A DNA stretch of 64,000 bases from an uncultured Bacteroidales bacterium (GTDB taxonomy: Bacteria > Bacteroidota > Bacteroidia > Bacteroidales > P3). Location of the stretch: the NCBI GenBank assembly GCA_900316515.1, contig ONDE01000003.1, forward strand, positions 1 to 64,000. The letters are read 5' to 3'. Below are positions 33,179-42,037 of the stretch, one piece after another; position 1 is the stretch's first letter; the number at the start of each line of letters is the position of its first letter. The translations under genes and the position numbers were made by a program. Under the pieces are notes generated by a model. It worked only from the letters and a program-made list of their open reading frames with translations. It was not told where the DNA came from and did no database searches.

Positions 33179-36100
33179 ATGAAAAAGGGCTGGAAGATAG
33201 CATTGATTTCGCTGGGGTCGCTGCTGGGTGTGGCGGTGCTGGCTGTGGGCGTAGCCATGTACATGGTGTTCAGTCCGAAGCAGCTGACGAAGATTGTGAA
33301 TCGTCTGGCGGGAGAATATGTGGAGTGCGAGACGCGGTTCGGGGAGGTGGACTTGACGCTATTCAAGACTTTCCCGGATGCTGGGCTGAAGGTGAGTGAC
33401 GTGTATGTGATAAATCCCACGGAGGGGGCTCCCGGAGGCGATGTGGTGGCCTATATCGGCGACCTGACGGTGGGTGTGGACGTGAAGAAATTCCTGAAAG
33501 AAGGCACAGTGGTGGTACACCAGGTGCTGCTTGACGAGGTGACGGCGAACCTGTATATAGACAGGGAAGGGCGGTCGAACTTCGACATATTCCCCAAGAC
33601 AGAGGATGAAGATAGCGCCAGCACGCCCTTTTCGCTGGACAGCCTGCCGGAGATAGACCTGCGGAAGGTGAAGATCAGCAATCTGAATGCCAGTCTGCTG
33701 GACGAGAAAGACGGCCTGGACGCGACGCTGAACGGCATAGGCCTTGTAGTAAAAGGCCGTTTGCAGGAGGGTGTGGTGGATGCCGACATCGACCTGAAGG
33801 GCGATGTGGTGAGCCTGCAGACGACGGACACTGTGGGCGACACGACGCTGTCGGCGCTGGCCGAGAACATCAAGGTGGCGCTGAAGGCCAAAGGCAATAT
33901 GGATGAGGTGGCAGGCCGATTGAAACTGGAACTTAACGAGGGCATGTTGAAGGTTGGCGGAATGCAGATGGTGAGCGACAACCTTTACGAGTCGAGCAGT
34001 GACCTGCTGACGGTGGAGCTGCCCTTCGACGCGAACCTGACGGAGAAGACAGTGAAGCTAGGCGAGAGCCGACTGAAGCTCGACGACTATGCTTTGAATA
34101 TAAGCGGCGACGTGCGGCTGGAGCCGATGTGGGTGGATGTGGCCGTGGAGACTGATGGACAGTGGCGGGCATCGGAGTTGCTGGAGAAGCTGCCGAAAGA
34201 GTATGTGGGCTGGAAGAAAGGCATGGACCTCGATGCCAAGGTGAAGCTGCAGGCTACGGCCAAGGGCAGCGTGAGTGACAGCACGATGCCGCTCATTTCG
34301 GCGCAGGCGCAGCTTGTAGACGGACGTTTTTATATGCCGACGGCGGTGCCCTACAAGGTGAGTAGGATCAATGCGGACCTTGCCGCGGACTTGGACCTCG
34401 GCAGGGGAGGGGTGAGCAGCGCGGTGGTGAAGAGCCTCAAGGCCCACACCCGAGGCACTGACGTGAAGGTGAGCGGCAGGGTTGACGACCTGCTGGGCGA
34501 CATGCGAATCGACGCCAGGCTGAAGGCTGTGTTGCCGCTGGAAGACATTATGCCTATACTCAACGATAGCATGTTACGTTCGGCCGACGGCAATGCAGAT
34601 GTGGACCTGAAGGCGCGGTTCCGCCTCAGCGACCTCGACCCGCTGGACCTCGGACGGCTCGTGGCCGACGCCACGGTGACGCTCGAGGAGGTTGACGTAA
34701 CCTACGACAGCATACACGCGGTGGCGCCACATCTCGATGTCGCCCTGCGGCTGCCGGCCACAGAGCACAAGGGCAAGATGGCCGACGTGAAGATAGAGGG
34801 GCCCAAGCTGAACATAGCGATGGGCAACATAGATGCCCGCATAGACAGTCCGGATATCAATGTGGGCCTAAATGACGTTACCCGCGAACAGGTGGCTGCA
34901 GTGTTCGACATAAAGATAGGCGACGCTGAAGCGAACATCGACTCGATGATGGTGTCGCTCGAGGGTCTAAAACTCAAAGGCTCGGCGAGACTCGACTCGA
35001 CCCAGCAGAACATAATACGACAGTATAACCCCGACGTAGACATAGACCTGCACGGAGCGGTGCTCTACATGCCCGAGTTGCCGGACGCTGTGCGCCTGTC
35101 GCAGTTGGCAGTAGGTTACAGGCCTGACGTGTGCAACATCAAGTCGGTCGAGGTGAAGCTGGCCCACTCGGACTTCAACCTGTACGGCGATGTGGAAAAC
35201 ATCGAGGGCTGGATAGACCACAAGAAGGTGCTTAAAGGCGACCTGAACTTCACTTCGGGTTATGCCGATGTAGACCAGCTCCTCTCGCTAATCAGCGGGA
35301 TGGGTACAGATCCCGACACCCTGGAGCAGATGCGCCAGGAGGACAATGTACCCGCCGACGCCAATCCCTTCATAGTGCCCAAGGATGTCGACCTTACGTT
35401 GCACACACACATCCGGCGCAGTGTCGCCTTTGGCAACGACCTCAACGATGTTGCGGGAGCAGTAACGATGCGCGGCGGCAAAGCGGTCCTCGACCAGATA
35501 GGTTTCGTATGCAAAGCGGCCACCATGCAGCTCACTGCCGTATACGAGTCGCCGCGGCCCGACAATCTCTTCGTGGCCATCGACTTCCACCTGCTGGACA
35601 TACTCATCGACGAGCTTATCGACATGATACCCACCATCGACACCCTCGTTCCGATGCTTTCGGCTTTCGAGGGCAACGCCAACTTCCACCTGGCCGCCGA
35701 GACCTACCTCAACTCGCGCTACCAGCCGAAGATGAGCACTTTGCTTGGGGCTGCCGCCATCTCGGGCAACGACCTCACGGTGCTCGACAACAACACCATT
35801 GCCTCGATAGCCAAGATAATGCAGTTCAAGAGCTGGAAAGACAAGGACAACAAGATACGCATCGACAGTCTCGACGTCGAACTCACCGCCTTCCGCAAGG
35901 TCATCGAGGTCTACCCGTTCCTGCTTAACATCGGCAAATATCAGATTTGTGCCTCGGGAATGCACTCGCTCGACAACCAGTGCGGCTACCACGTGGAACT
36001 GCTGAAAAACCCTCTTATGGCCAAAGTCGGAGTCGATATCAAGGGCGACCTCTCCAGTCCCAAAATCACCCTTGGCCAGGTCAAATATGCCGACTACTAC

Positions 36101-36187
36101 CGTCCCGACAAGCAGGGGGTGGTCGAAAAACAGACCCTCGAACTGAAGAAACTCGTCAAAGAAGCCCTAGAGGCAAAAGTAAGATAA
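33179..36187 (+). CDS. AsmA-like inner-membrane-anchored protein
   Basis: The 1002-aa protein has one N-terminal membrane segment (IALISLGSLLGVAVLAVGVAMYM) and a long periplasmic part of repeating beta-strands. The AsmA N-terminal pattern is clear (IVNRLAGEYVECETRFGEVDLTLFKTFPDAGLKVSDVYV), and the C-terminal region contains the typical AsmA_2 core. These proteins span the envelope as hydrophobic grooves and are implicated in lipid transport and outer-membrane homeostasis. Codon choice changes along the gene, from G-ending in the first half to C-ending in the last third. It is followed 1 bp later by the DUF4199 gene. Confidence 0.88.
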   Translation: MKKGWKIALISLGSLLGVAVLAVGVAMYMVFSPKQLTKIVNRLAGEYVECETRFGEVDLTLFKTFPDAGLKVSDVYVINPTEGAPGGDVVAYIGDLTVGVDVKKFLKEGTVVVHQVLLDEVTANLYIDREGRSNFDIFPKTEDEDSASTPFSLDSLPEIDLRKVKISNLNASLLDEKDGLDATLNGIGLVVKGRLQEGVVDADIDLKGDVVSLQTTDTVGDTTLSALAENIKVALKAKGNMDEVAGRLKLELNEGMLKVGGMQMVSDNLYESSSDLLTVELPFDANLTEKTVKLGESRLKLDDYALNISGDVRLEPMWVDVAVETDGQWRASELLEKLPKEYVGWKKGMDLDAKVKLQATAKGSVSDSTMPLISAQAQLVDGRFYMPTAVPYKVSRINADLAADLDLGRGGVSSAVVKSLKAHTRGTDVKVSGRVDDLLGDMRIDARLKAVLPLEDIMPILNDSMLRSADGNADVDLKARFRLSDLDPLDLGRLVADATVTLEEVDVTYDSIHAVAPHLDVALRLPATEHKGKMADVKIEGPKLNIAMGNIDARIDSPDINVGLNDVTREQVAAVFDIKIGDAEANIDSMMVSLEGLKLKGSARLDSTQQNIIRQYNPDVDIDLHGAVLYMPELPDAVRLSQLAVGYRPDVCNIKSVEVKLAHSDFNLYGDVENIEGWIDHKKVLKGDLNFTSGYADVDQLLSLISGMGTDPDTLEQMRQEDNVPADANPFIVPKDVDLTLHTHIRRSVAFGNDLNDVAGAVTMRGGKAVLDQIGFVCKAATMQLTAVYESPRPDNLFVAIDFHLLDILIDELIDMIPTIDTLVPMLSAFEGNANFHLAAETYLNSRYQPKMSTLLGAAAISGNDLTVLDNNTIASIAKIMQFKSWKDKDNKIRIDSLDVELTAFRKVIEVYPFLLNIGKYQICASGMHSLDNQCGYHVELLKNPLMAKVGVDIKGDLSSPKITLGQVKYADYYRPDKQGVVEKQTLELKKLVKEALEAKVR

Positions 36188-36188
36188 A

Positions 36189-36707
36189 ATGAGTATTTTC
36201 CACCGATACAACAGCACCATTCACGGCAACTACCGTCGTGCCTACCTCCGCTGCGGGTTGCTTATAGGAGTTCTGTTGTCGCTATATATTGTTGGAAGGC
36301 TTGTGGCCGGATCGCCAGCCGAGAGTCCCATATCATACCTCACCGACGCCATTCTTTTGGTACTCGTGGTGCTTCTCACCGCCTACTATCGCAACAGCTT
36401 GCCCGACAAAAAAATAACACTCAAAGAGGCTATGCTTTTCGGTATGGGCACTTCGCTGATAGCGGCGGTCTTCTACGCTCTGGCCATTTTGGCTACAGGT
36501 CTGACATCGGCCGAGCAGACTGTGCTTTTCACCGCCACTCTCTCGGGCCAGACAATAACTCAACAAGATCCCCAGCTCCACTACTGGGCCGCATTGTGGG
36601 CCATCGTCACCTTTGTCGATGTCGCTCTTCTTGGCTCTTTCGGCTCCTTCCTCGCGGCCATATTCTTTCGTAACGAAAAATCAGAAATAAAACATAAACA
36701 GCAATGA
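36189..36707 (+). CDS. DUF4199 membrane protein
   Basis: The 172-aa product has four predicted membrane segments: LLIGVLLSLYIVGRLVAG, YLTDAILLVLVVLLTAYY, LIAAVFYALAILATG and ALWAIVTFVDVALLGSFGSFLAAIFF. The order and length fit Bacteroidetes DUF4199 proteins, often found directly upstream of a family-2 glycosyltransferase as here. The function is unknown. It overlaps the next gene by ATGA. Confidence 0.82.
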   Translation: MSIFHRYNSTIHGNYRRAYLRCGLLIGVLLSLYIVGRLVAGSPAESPISYLTDAILLVLVVLLTAYYRNSLPDKKITLKEAMLFGMGTSLIAAVFYALAILATGLTSAEQTVLFTATLSGQTITQQDPQLHYWAALWAIVTFVDVALLGSFGSFLAAIFFRNEKSEIKHKQQ

Positions 36708-37639
36708 AACAATTATCTATAGTTGTGCCATCATACAACGAAGCCGAATCGCTGCCGCATCTGGCGGAATGGATCGACCGTGTTATGAACCAGAACGGCT
36801 TCAGCTACGAGGTGATCATCGTCGACGACGGCTCTACCGACGCCACCTGGCAGGTGGCCGAGGAACTCCACGCTAAGAATCCGAACTATCGCGGCATCAA
36901 GTTCCGCCGCAACTATGGCAAGAGTGCCGCTCTCAACACCGGCTTTGCCGCCGCCGACGGCGACGTGGTGGTCACCATGGACGCCGACCTGCAGGATTCG
37001 CCCGACGAGCTCCCCGAGCTCTACCGCATGATCAAGGATGATGGATACGACCTCGTCAGCGGCTGGAAAAAGAAACGCTACGACTCGAAACTGGCAAAGA
37101 ACATACCGTCCAAGTTCTTCAACTGGACCACACGCCGCATGAGCGGCATACACCTCCACGACTTCAACTGCGGCCTGAAAGCCTACCGCCACGAGGTGGT
37201 GAAAAGCATCGAGGTCTACGGCGAGATGCACCGCTACATACCGGTGATAGCCAAGTGGGCCGGATTCGGCAAGATTGGCGAGAAGGTGGTGCAGCACCGC
37301 AAGCGCGAATACGGAGTGACCAAGTTCGGCATGAACCGTTTCATAAACGGCTACCTCGACCTGATGTCCATCATGTTCATGAGCAAATTCGGCAAACAGC
37401 CGATGCATTTCTTCGGCGCCATTGGCAGCGTCGCTTTTCTGCTGGGCTTTGTGGCCCTCGTGGTGGTGCTCATCCTCCGCCTGGCTGGCCGCATTGCGCT
37501 CACCAACAGCGTCTGGTTCTACCTCTCGATGCTCTGTCTGCTCATGGGCACCGTGCTCTTCCTCGCCGGCTTCATCGGCGAACTCGTCTGCCGCAACTCA
37601 ACAACTAGGAACCAATACCTGATAGAGAAAGAGCTATGA
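36704..37639 (+). CDS. Family 2 glycosyltransferase (DPM1/GtrB-like)
   Basis: The 311-aa product has a cytoplasmic GT-A domain with IVVPSYNEAESLPHL, VIIVDDGSTDAT, the DxD motif MDADLQDSPDE, and GLKAYRHEV. Two C-terminal membrane helices follow (AFLLGFVALVVVLILRLAG and FYLSMLCLLMGTVLFLAGFIGEL). This layout is that of polyprenyl-phosphate hexosyltransferases, which load a sugar from a nucleotide donor onto undecaprenyl phosphate. Coupled by ATGA overlaps to both neighbours (DUF4199 and ychF). Confidence 0.9.
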   Translation: MKQLSIVVPSYNEAESLPHLAEWIDRVMNQNGFSYEVIIVDDGSTDATWQVAEELHAKNPNYRGIKFRRNYGKSAALNTGFAAADGDVVVTMDADLQDSPDELPELYRMIKDDGYDLVSGWKKKRYDSKLAKNIPSKFFNWTTRRMSGIHLHDFNCGLKAYRHEVVKSIEVYGEMHRYIPVIAKWAGFGKIGEKVVQHRKREYGVTKFGMNRFINGYLDLMSIMFMSKFGKQPMHFFGAIGSVAFLLGFVALVVVLILRLAGRIALTNSVWFYLSMLCLLMGTVLFLAGFIGELVCRNSTTRNQYLIEKEL

Positions 37640-38736
37640 GTTTACAATGTGGAATAGTAGGACTTCCCAACGTTGGCAAGTCGACTCTCTTCAACTGCCT
37701 GAGTAACGCAAAGGCGCAGGCGGCCAATTTCCCATTCTGTACCATCGAACCGAACGTGGGTGTCATCACCGTCCCCGACGAACGTCTGGCCAAGTTGGTG
37801 GAGATTGAACGTCCCGCCAGCGTGGTGCCAGCCACCGTGGAAATCGTTGATATTGCCGGATTGGTGAAAGGCGCCTCAAAAGGCGAAGGACTGGGCAACA
37901 AGTTCCTTGCCGACATACGCAACTGCGACGCTATCATCCATGTGCTGCGCTGCTTCGACGACGACAACATAACCCACGTCGACGGCTCCGTCGACCCTGT
38001 GCGCGACAAACTCACCATCGACACCGAGCTGCAGTTCAAAGACCTCGAAACCATCGAGAACCGCTACGACAAAGAGGTCAAGAAGGGCAAAGCCGGCGGC
38101 GACGCACGTGCCAAGAAACTGGTTGAAGTGATGGATCTCTACAAGGCCGCTTTGCTCAATGGCAAAAGTGCCCGCACCGTCCAACTGGACGAGAACCAGC
38201 AGGAGGTGGCCCGCGACCTCATGCTCCTCACCACCAAGCCCGTCATCTACGTCTGCAACGTCGACGAGGCCTCGGTCGTCGACGGCAACCGCTATTCAGA
38301 CGCTGTCCGCCAAGCCGTCAAGGACGAACAGGCCGAAGTGCTCCTCATCGGTGCCGGTATAGAAGCCGACATCGCCGAACTCGAGACCTACGAAGAGAAG
38401 CAACTCTTCCTCGAGGACCTCGGACTCAAGGAGAGCGGCGTCAATCGCCTCATCAAGGCCGCCTACCGTCTCCTCGGTCTCCAGACCTTCCTCACCGCCG
38501 GCCCCAAAGAATGCCGCGCTTGGACCTTCCGCAAGGGTATGAAAGCCCCTCAGACGGCAGGCATCATCCACTCCGACTTCGAACGCGGTTTCATCCGCGC
38601 CGAGGTCATCAAGTACGACGACTATGTCACCCTCGGCTCCGAAGCCAAATGCCGCGAAGCCGGCAAGATAGCCGTCGAGGGCAAAGACTACGTCGTCCAG
38701 GACGGCGACATCATGCATTTCCGCTTCAACGTCTGA
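37636..38736 (+). CDS. ychF: Ribosome-binding ATPase YchF
   Basis: The 366-aa OBG-family P-loop protein prefers ATP. It has CGIVGLPNVGKSTLFNCLS (P-loop), DIAGLVKGASKGEGLGNKFL (G3), the NVDEA variant at the G4 position, a coiled-coil insertion around residues 135-165, and the C-terminal TGS domain (CRAWTFRKGMKAPQTAGIIHSDFERGFIRAEV). It binds ribosomes and is linked to stress control. Its start overlaps the glycosyltransferase stop. The gene is full length. Confidence 0.97.
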   Translation: MSLQCGIVGLPNVGKSTLFNCLSNAKAQAANFPFCTIEPNVGVITVPDERLAKLVEIERPASVVPATVEIVDIAGLVKGASKGEGLGNKFLADIRNCDAIIHVLRCFDDDNITHVDGSVDPVRDKLTIDTELQFKDLETIENRYDKEVKKGKAGGDARAKKLVEVMDLYKAALLNGKSARTVQLDENQQEVARDLMLLTTKPVIYVCNVDEASVVDGNRYSDAVRQAVKDEQAEVLLIGAGIEADIAELETYEEKQLFLEDLGLKESGVNRLIKAAYRLLGLQTFLTAGPKECRAWTFRKGMKAPQTAGIIHSDFERGFIRAEVIKYDDYVTLGSEAKCREAGKIAVEGKDYVVQDGDIMHFRFNV

Positions 38737-38739
38737 AAA

Positions 38740-38774
38740 AATGAAGAATGAAGAGTTTAGAGTGAAGAATTCGG
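38740..38774 (+). repeat. Heptamer element forming the start of the SprE/PorW-like gene
   Basis: The units are AATGAAG, AATGAAG, AGTTTAG, AGTGAAG, AATTCGG. The first word contains the annotated ATG (38741), so the first residues MKNEEFRVKN are repeat-encoded. Confidence 0.85.
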
Positions 38775-41536
38775 CTGCCGCAGTCCGCTTGCGCAAACCC
38801 ATTTGCGCAAGCCTGTTCTTCTTTCTTCTCTTTTCTCTTTTCACTTTCACCTCCTGCTCTACCCAGAAGGCTAAATGGGCCAACATACGCTATCATAACC
38901 TCACCTGCCACTACAACGTCTGGTGGAACGGCAACGAAAGCCTCAAGGCCGGCCGCGAGAAACTCTACAAGGCCGCCGTCGACGACTATACCCAGCTCAT
39001 CCTGCCCGAAAACCTCGGCAACGAGGAGGCTGCTCGCAGCGTCAACCCCGATATGGACCGCGCCATAGAGAAAGGGGTCAAGGGTATACAGAAACACAGC
39101 ATCTTCGTCAAAGGGCAGGAGCACGTGCCCTACATCAAAGAGTGCTACCTGCTCACAGCCTACGCCACTTTCTACAAACAGGACTACACCTCCACTGCCA
39201 ACACCTGCAACATCCTCATCTCGCAGTTCTCCGGCACCCATGCCGGCGACGAGGGGGCCGTCTTGCTGGCCCGCTGCATGACCAAGGAGAAACGCTACTC
39301 CGACGCCGAAGCGGCTCTCGACCAGCTGGTGTATAACCTGGAAAAAGGCAACTTCACACGTTCCCGGCGCGACAAGCTCTTTATGGCCATGGTCGAAGCC
39401 ACTGTGCCGCAGGAGAAATACAAGAAAGCCGTGGAGTACATCCATCTGGCCATCGACGCCTCGGGCAGTCGGCGCGACAAAGCCCGCCTCACATTCCTCC
39501 TCGCACAGATATACCAGAAACTCGATAAACGCACCGTCGCCGCCAAATACTTCCACCAAGTGCTCTCCTACGCTCCGCCCTATGTCATGGAGTTCAACGC
39601 CCGTCTCGGCGAAGCCTCCTGTGCCGACCTCGGCCACAGCGACCTCAAAAAACTGGAAAAACAGCTCGACGCCATGCTCCACGACAAGAAGAACGAGGAG
39701 TACCGCGACCAGATATACTATGCCAAAGGCGAGATGTACCTCGGCATGAAGGACGCCCCAAAAGCCTGCGACAACTACCGCCTCTCTGTCGCCGTCTCAT
39801 CGCAGAACCAAGCCCAGAAAGCCAAGTCCGCCCTCCGCATGGCCGAGGTGCTCTACGACCTCTACGAAAACTACGACCTCGCCCAGATATACTACGACAC
39901 GGCTATGCAGATAATCAAACCCGACTATCCCCACTACAGCCAGATCCGCCGCCGTCACGCGATGCTCACCGAACTCGTCTCCTTCACCCGTGTCTACGAA
40001 CGCGCCGACAGCCTCATCGCCGTTGCCGCTATGCCCGAAGCCGAACGCCTGGCCCTTATCTCCGCCAAAATCGACACCCTCAGGCGCCACGAGGAAGAAG
40101 CCAAAGAAAAAGCCCTCCTCGCCGAATTGATGGCCGACAACAAAGCCCAGCAGAACACTCTCTCCGGCGACTGGTACTTCTACAACCCCAACACCGTGCA
40201 GAAAGGCAAAGAGTCCTTCCGTCAGCGTTGGGGGCTCCGCTCCCTCGAAGACTACTGGTTCCTCACCAACCGGAGCATGATAGGCATCAACCCCATGTCC
40301 GACGACCAAGAACCCTCCGCTGAAAACTTGGCATCGGACACCTCCGATGCCGATCTGGCCGACTCAACCAATCAGCTGGCCAGGCAGTCAACGGGCAAAT
40401 ACGGCAACCCCGACGATCCCCACGATGTGGCTTTCTACCTCAAGGACCTCCCGGCCTCCCAACAGCAACTCGACTCGCTCGACTCCCTCACCTCCGCCTC
40501 CCTCCTCGGCGCCGCTTACATCTTCTACGACGGCGTCGGCAACATCAACCGCGCCCTCGAATGCTACCTCCGTCTGGCCAACGAATACACATCCTACGAC
40601 CAAATCGTCCAAGCCTTCTACATGCTCTACCGCATCTTCGACCGTCAGGGCAACACCCCGCAAGCCAACTACTACCGCGACATGGTGCTCCTCGGCTTCC
40701 CCGACTCCGATTTCGCCAACCTCATCCGCGACAACGAATACTACCGCCAGCTGCTCGCCCGCGAAAAACGCGTCGAATCCGACTACGAACAGCTCTATGC
40801 CGACTTCTCCTCCCGTCGCCACTCCGCAGTCATCTCCGCCGCCAACCAGGCCGAAGAACTCTACCCAGGCAACCCCCTCCTCCCCAAATTCCGATTCCTG
40901 AAAGGCCTCTCGCTCGCGGCAACAGGCCGGCGTCAGGAGGCTATAACCGTCTTCGAGCAACTCGTCGGCCTCTCCCCCGACAGCATCGCGCCCCTGGCTC
41001 AAGCCCAGCTCGACCGGCTGCGCAGCGACGCACGCGACATCGTGGCACAAACCGACGAAACCATCACCCCACAGGACGAACAGCGCGCCCGCGATATAAA
41101 CTCAAACAATCAAACAATCAAACAATCAAACATCGTCGACGACGACCTCCCCCCCGAAGCCCTCGTCTACCGCTTCCGCGAACGCCAACAATACTACGTC
41201 GTCATCATCATCAACGACCGCACCGTCAAAGCCACCGAACTCCAATACCGTATCGCCGACTTCAACAGCCAATACTACGCCAACTCCGGCTACAAAGTCA
41301 ACGCTCTCCTCTTCACCGACACCACCCAGCTGCTCACCGTACACCGCTTCTCCTCCGCCGACGAGGCTATGGGCTACTACCGCCATCTCGGCCAGGACGA
41401 AAGCCCCCTCCGCCAACTCGCCACCAAGGACTATACCCACTTCATCATCTCCACCCAGAACTACGCCACCTTCTACAATCGCAAAAACATCCCCGCCTAC
41501 ATGGCCTACTTCCGCAAATATCATCTGAAGAATTAA
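38741..41536 (+). CDS. T9SS lipoprotein PorW/SprE-like, TPR protein
   Basis: The 931-aa product has a signal peptide with lipobox (TFTSC, Cys near residue 40), preceded by an unusually long N-terminus encoded by a repeat element. The mature start (AKWANIRYHNLTCHYNVWWNGNES) is characteristic of SprE/PorW proteins, which couple the type IX secretion motor ring to the outer-membrane translocon. Many TPR-like helix pairs follow. Residues about 786-798 (NSNNQTIKQSN) come from an 8-bp repeat array, in a linker before the C-terminal domain. This is the best evidence for a T9SS in this organism; the core por genes are outside the window. Confidence 0.85.
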   Translation: MKNEEFRVKNSAAAVRLRKPICASLFFFLLFSLFTFTSCSTQKAKWANIRYHNLTCHYNVWWNGNESLKAGREKLYKAAVDDYTQLILPENLGNEEAARSVNPDMDRAIEKGVKGIQKHSIFVKGQEHVPYIKECYLLTAYATFYKQDYTSTANTCNILISQFSGTHAGDEGAVLLARCMTKEKRYSDAEAALDQLVYNLEKGNFTRSRRDKLFMAMVEATVPQEKYKKAVEYIHLAIDASGSRRDKARLTFLLAQIYQKLDKRTVAAKYFHQVLSYAPPYVMEFNARLGEASCADLGHSDLKKLEKQLDAMLHDKKNEEYRDQIYYAKGEMYLGMKDAPKACDNYRLSVAVSSQNQAQKAKSALRMAEVLYDLYENYDLAQIYYDTAMQIIKPDYPHYSQIRRRHAMLTELVSFTRVYERADSLIAVAAMPEAERLALISAKIDTLRRHEEEAKEKALLAELMADNKAQQNTLSGDWYFYNPNTVQKGKESFRQRWGLRSLEDYWFLTNRSMIGINPMSDDQEPSAENLASDTSDADLADSTNQLARQSTGKYGNPDDPHDVAFYLKDLPASQQQLDSLDSLTSASLLGAAYIFYDGVGNINRALECYLRLANEYTSYDQIVQAFYMLYRIFDRQGNTPQANYYRDMVLLGFPDSDFANLIRDNEYYRQLLAREKRVESDYEQLYADFSSRRHSAVISAANQAEELYPGNPLLPKFRFLKGLSLAATGRRQEAITVFEQLVGLSPDSIAPLAQAQLDRLRSDARDIVAQTDETITPQDEQRARDINSNNQTIKQSNIVDDDLPPEALVYRFRERQQYYVVIIINDRTVKATELQYRIADFNSQYYANSGYKVNALLFTDTTQLLTVHRFSSADEAMGYYRHLGQDESPLRQLATKDYTHFIISTQNYATFYNRKNIPAYMAYFRKYHLKN
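41100..41131 (+). repeat. In-frame 8-bp array in the PorW/SprE-like gene
   Basis: ACTCAAAC followed by three AATCAAAC units encodes NSNNQTIKQSN. The same words form the intergenic array at 41553-41632, about 420 bp downstream. Confidence 0.9.
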
Positions 41537-41552
41537 AAAACTCACAATAACA

Positions 41553-41632
41553 ACTCAAGCAATCAAACACTCAAACACTCAATCAATCAAACACTCAAAC
41601 ACTCAAACACTCAAACACTCAAACAATCAAAC
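41553..41632 (+). repeat. 8-bp tandem array upstream of bactofilin gene
   Basis: Ten units of ACTCAAAC/AATCAAAC, with single-base variants, fill most of the 108-bp gap between the PorW/SprE-like gene and the bactofilin gene. Confidence 0.92.
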
Positions 41633-41644
41633 AATAATATCATC

Positions 41645-42037
41645 ATGGCAAAAACAATGGAAATGGAAACCACCGCCATCAACATCATCACCGATGGCAC
41701 CCTCGTCAAAGGCGACATCACCGCCACTGGCGACTTCCGTCTCGACGGTACCCTCGAAGGTAACATCCAGCTCAATGGCAAACTCGTCATCGGCGACTCC
41801 GGCGTCGTCAACGGCAACGTCCTCTGTCAGAACGCCAACGTCATCGGCACCGTCAACGGCAACCTCAGCGTCAAGGAACTCCTCTCCCTCCACGCTTCCG
41901 CTCGTGTCCGCGGCGACATCCTCATCAACAAACTCTCCATCGAGCCCGGCGCCACCTTCAGCGGCAAATGCCGTATGATCGATGAGGTCAAAGCCCAACA
42001 CGACGAACAGCAGCCCGCCGAACAACCAGCCAACTGA
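41645..42037 (+). CDS. Bactofilin family cytoskeletal protein
   Basis: The 130-aa protein has the short repeated beta-helix pattern of bactofilins (GTLVKGDITATGDFRLDGTL, then GNIQLNGKLVIGDSG and NGNVLCQNANVIGTVNGNL). These proteins polymerise into filaments without nucleotides and help shape cell envelopes. The C-terminal tail is polar (QHDEQQPAEQ). Its TGA overlaps the next start (TGATG), so the phosphotransferase-RapZ gene is probably coupled. Confidence 0.92.
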   Translation: MAKTMEMETTAINIITDGTLVKGDITATGDFRLDGTLEGNIQLNGKLVIGDSGVVNGNVLCQNANVIGTVNGNLSVKELLSLHASARVRGDILINKLSIEPGATFSGKCRMIDEVKAQHDEQQPAEQPAN

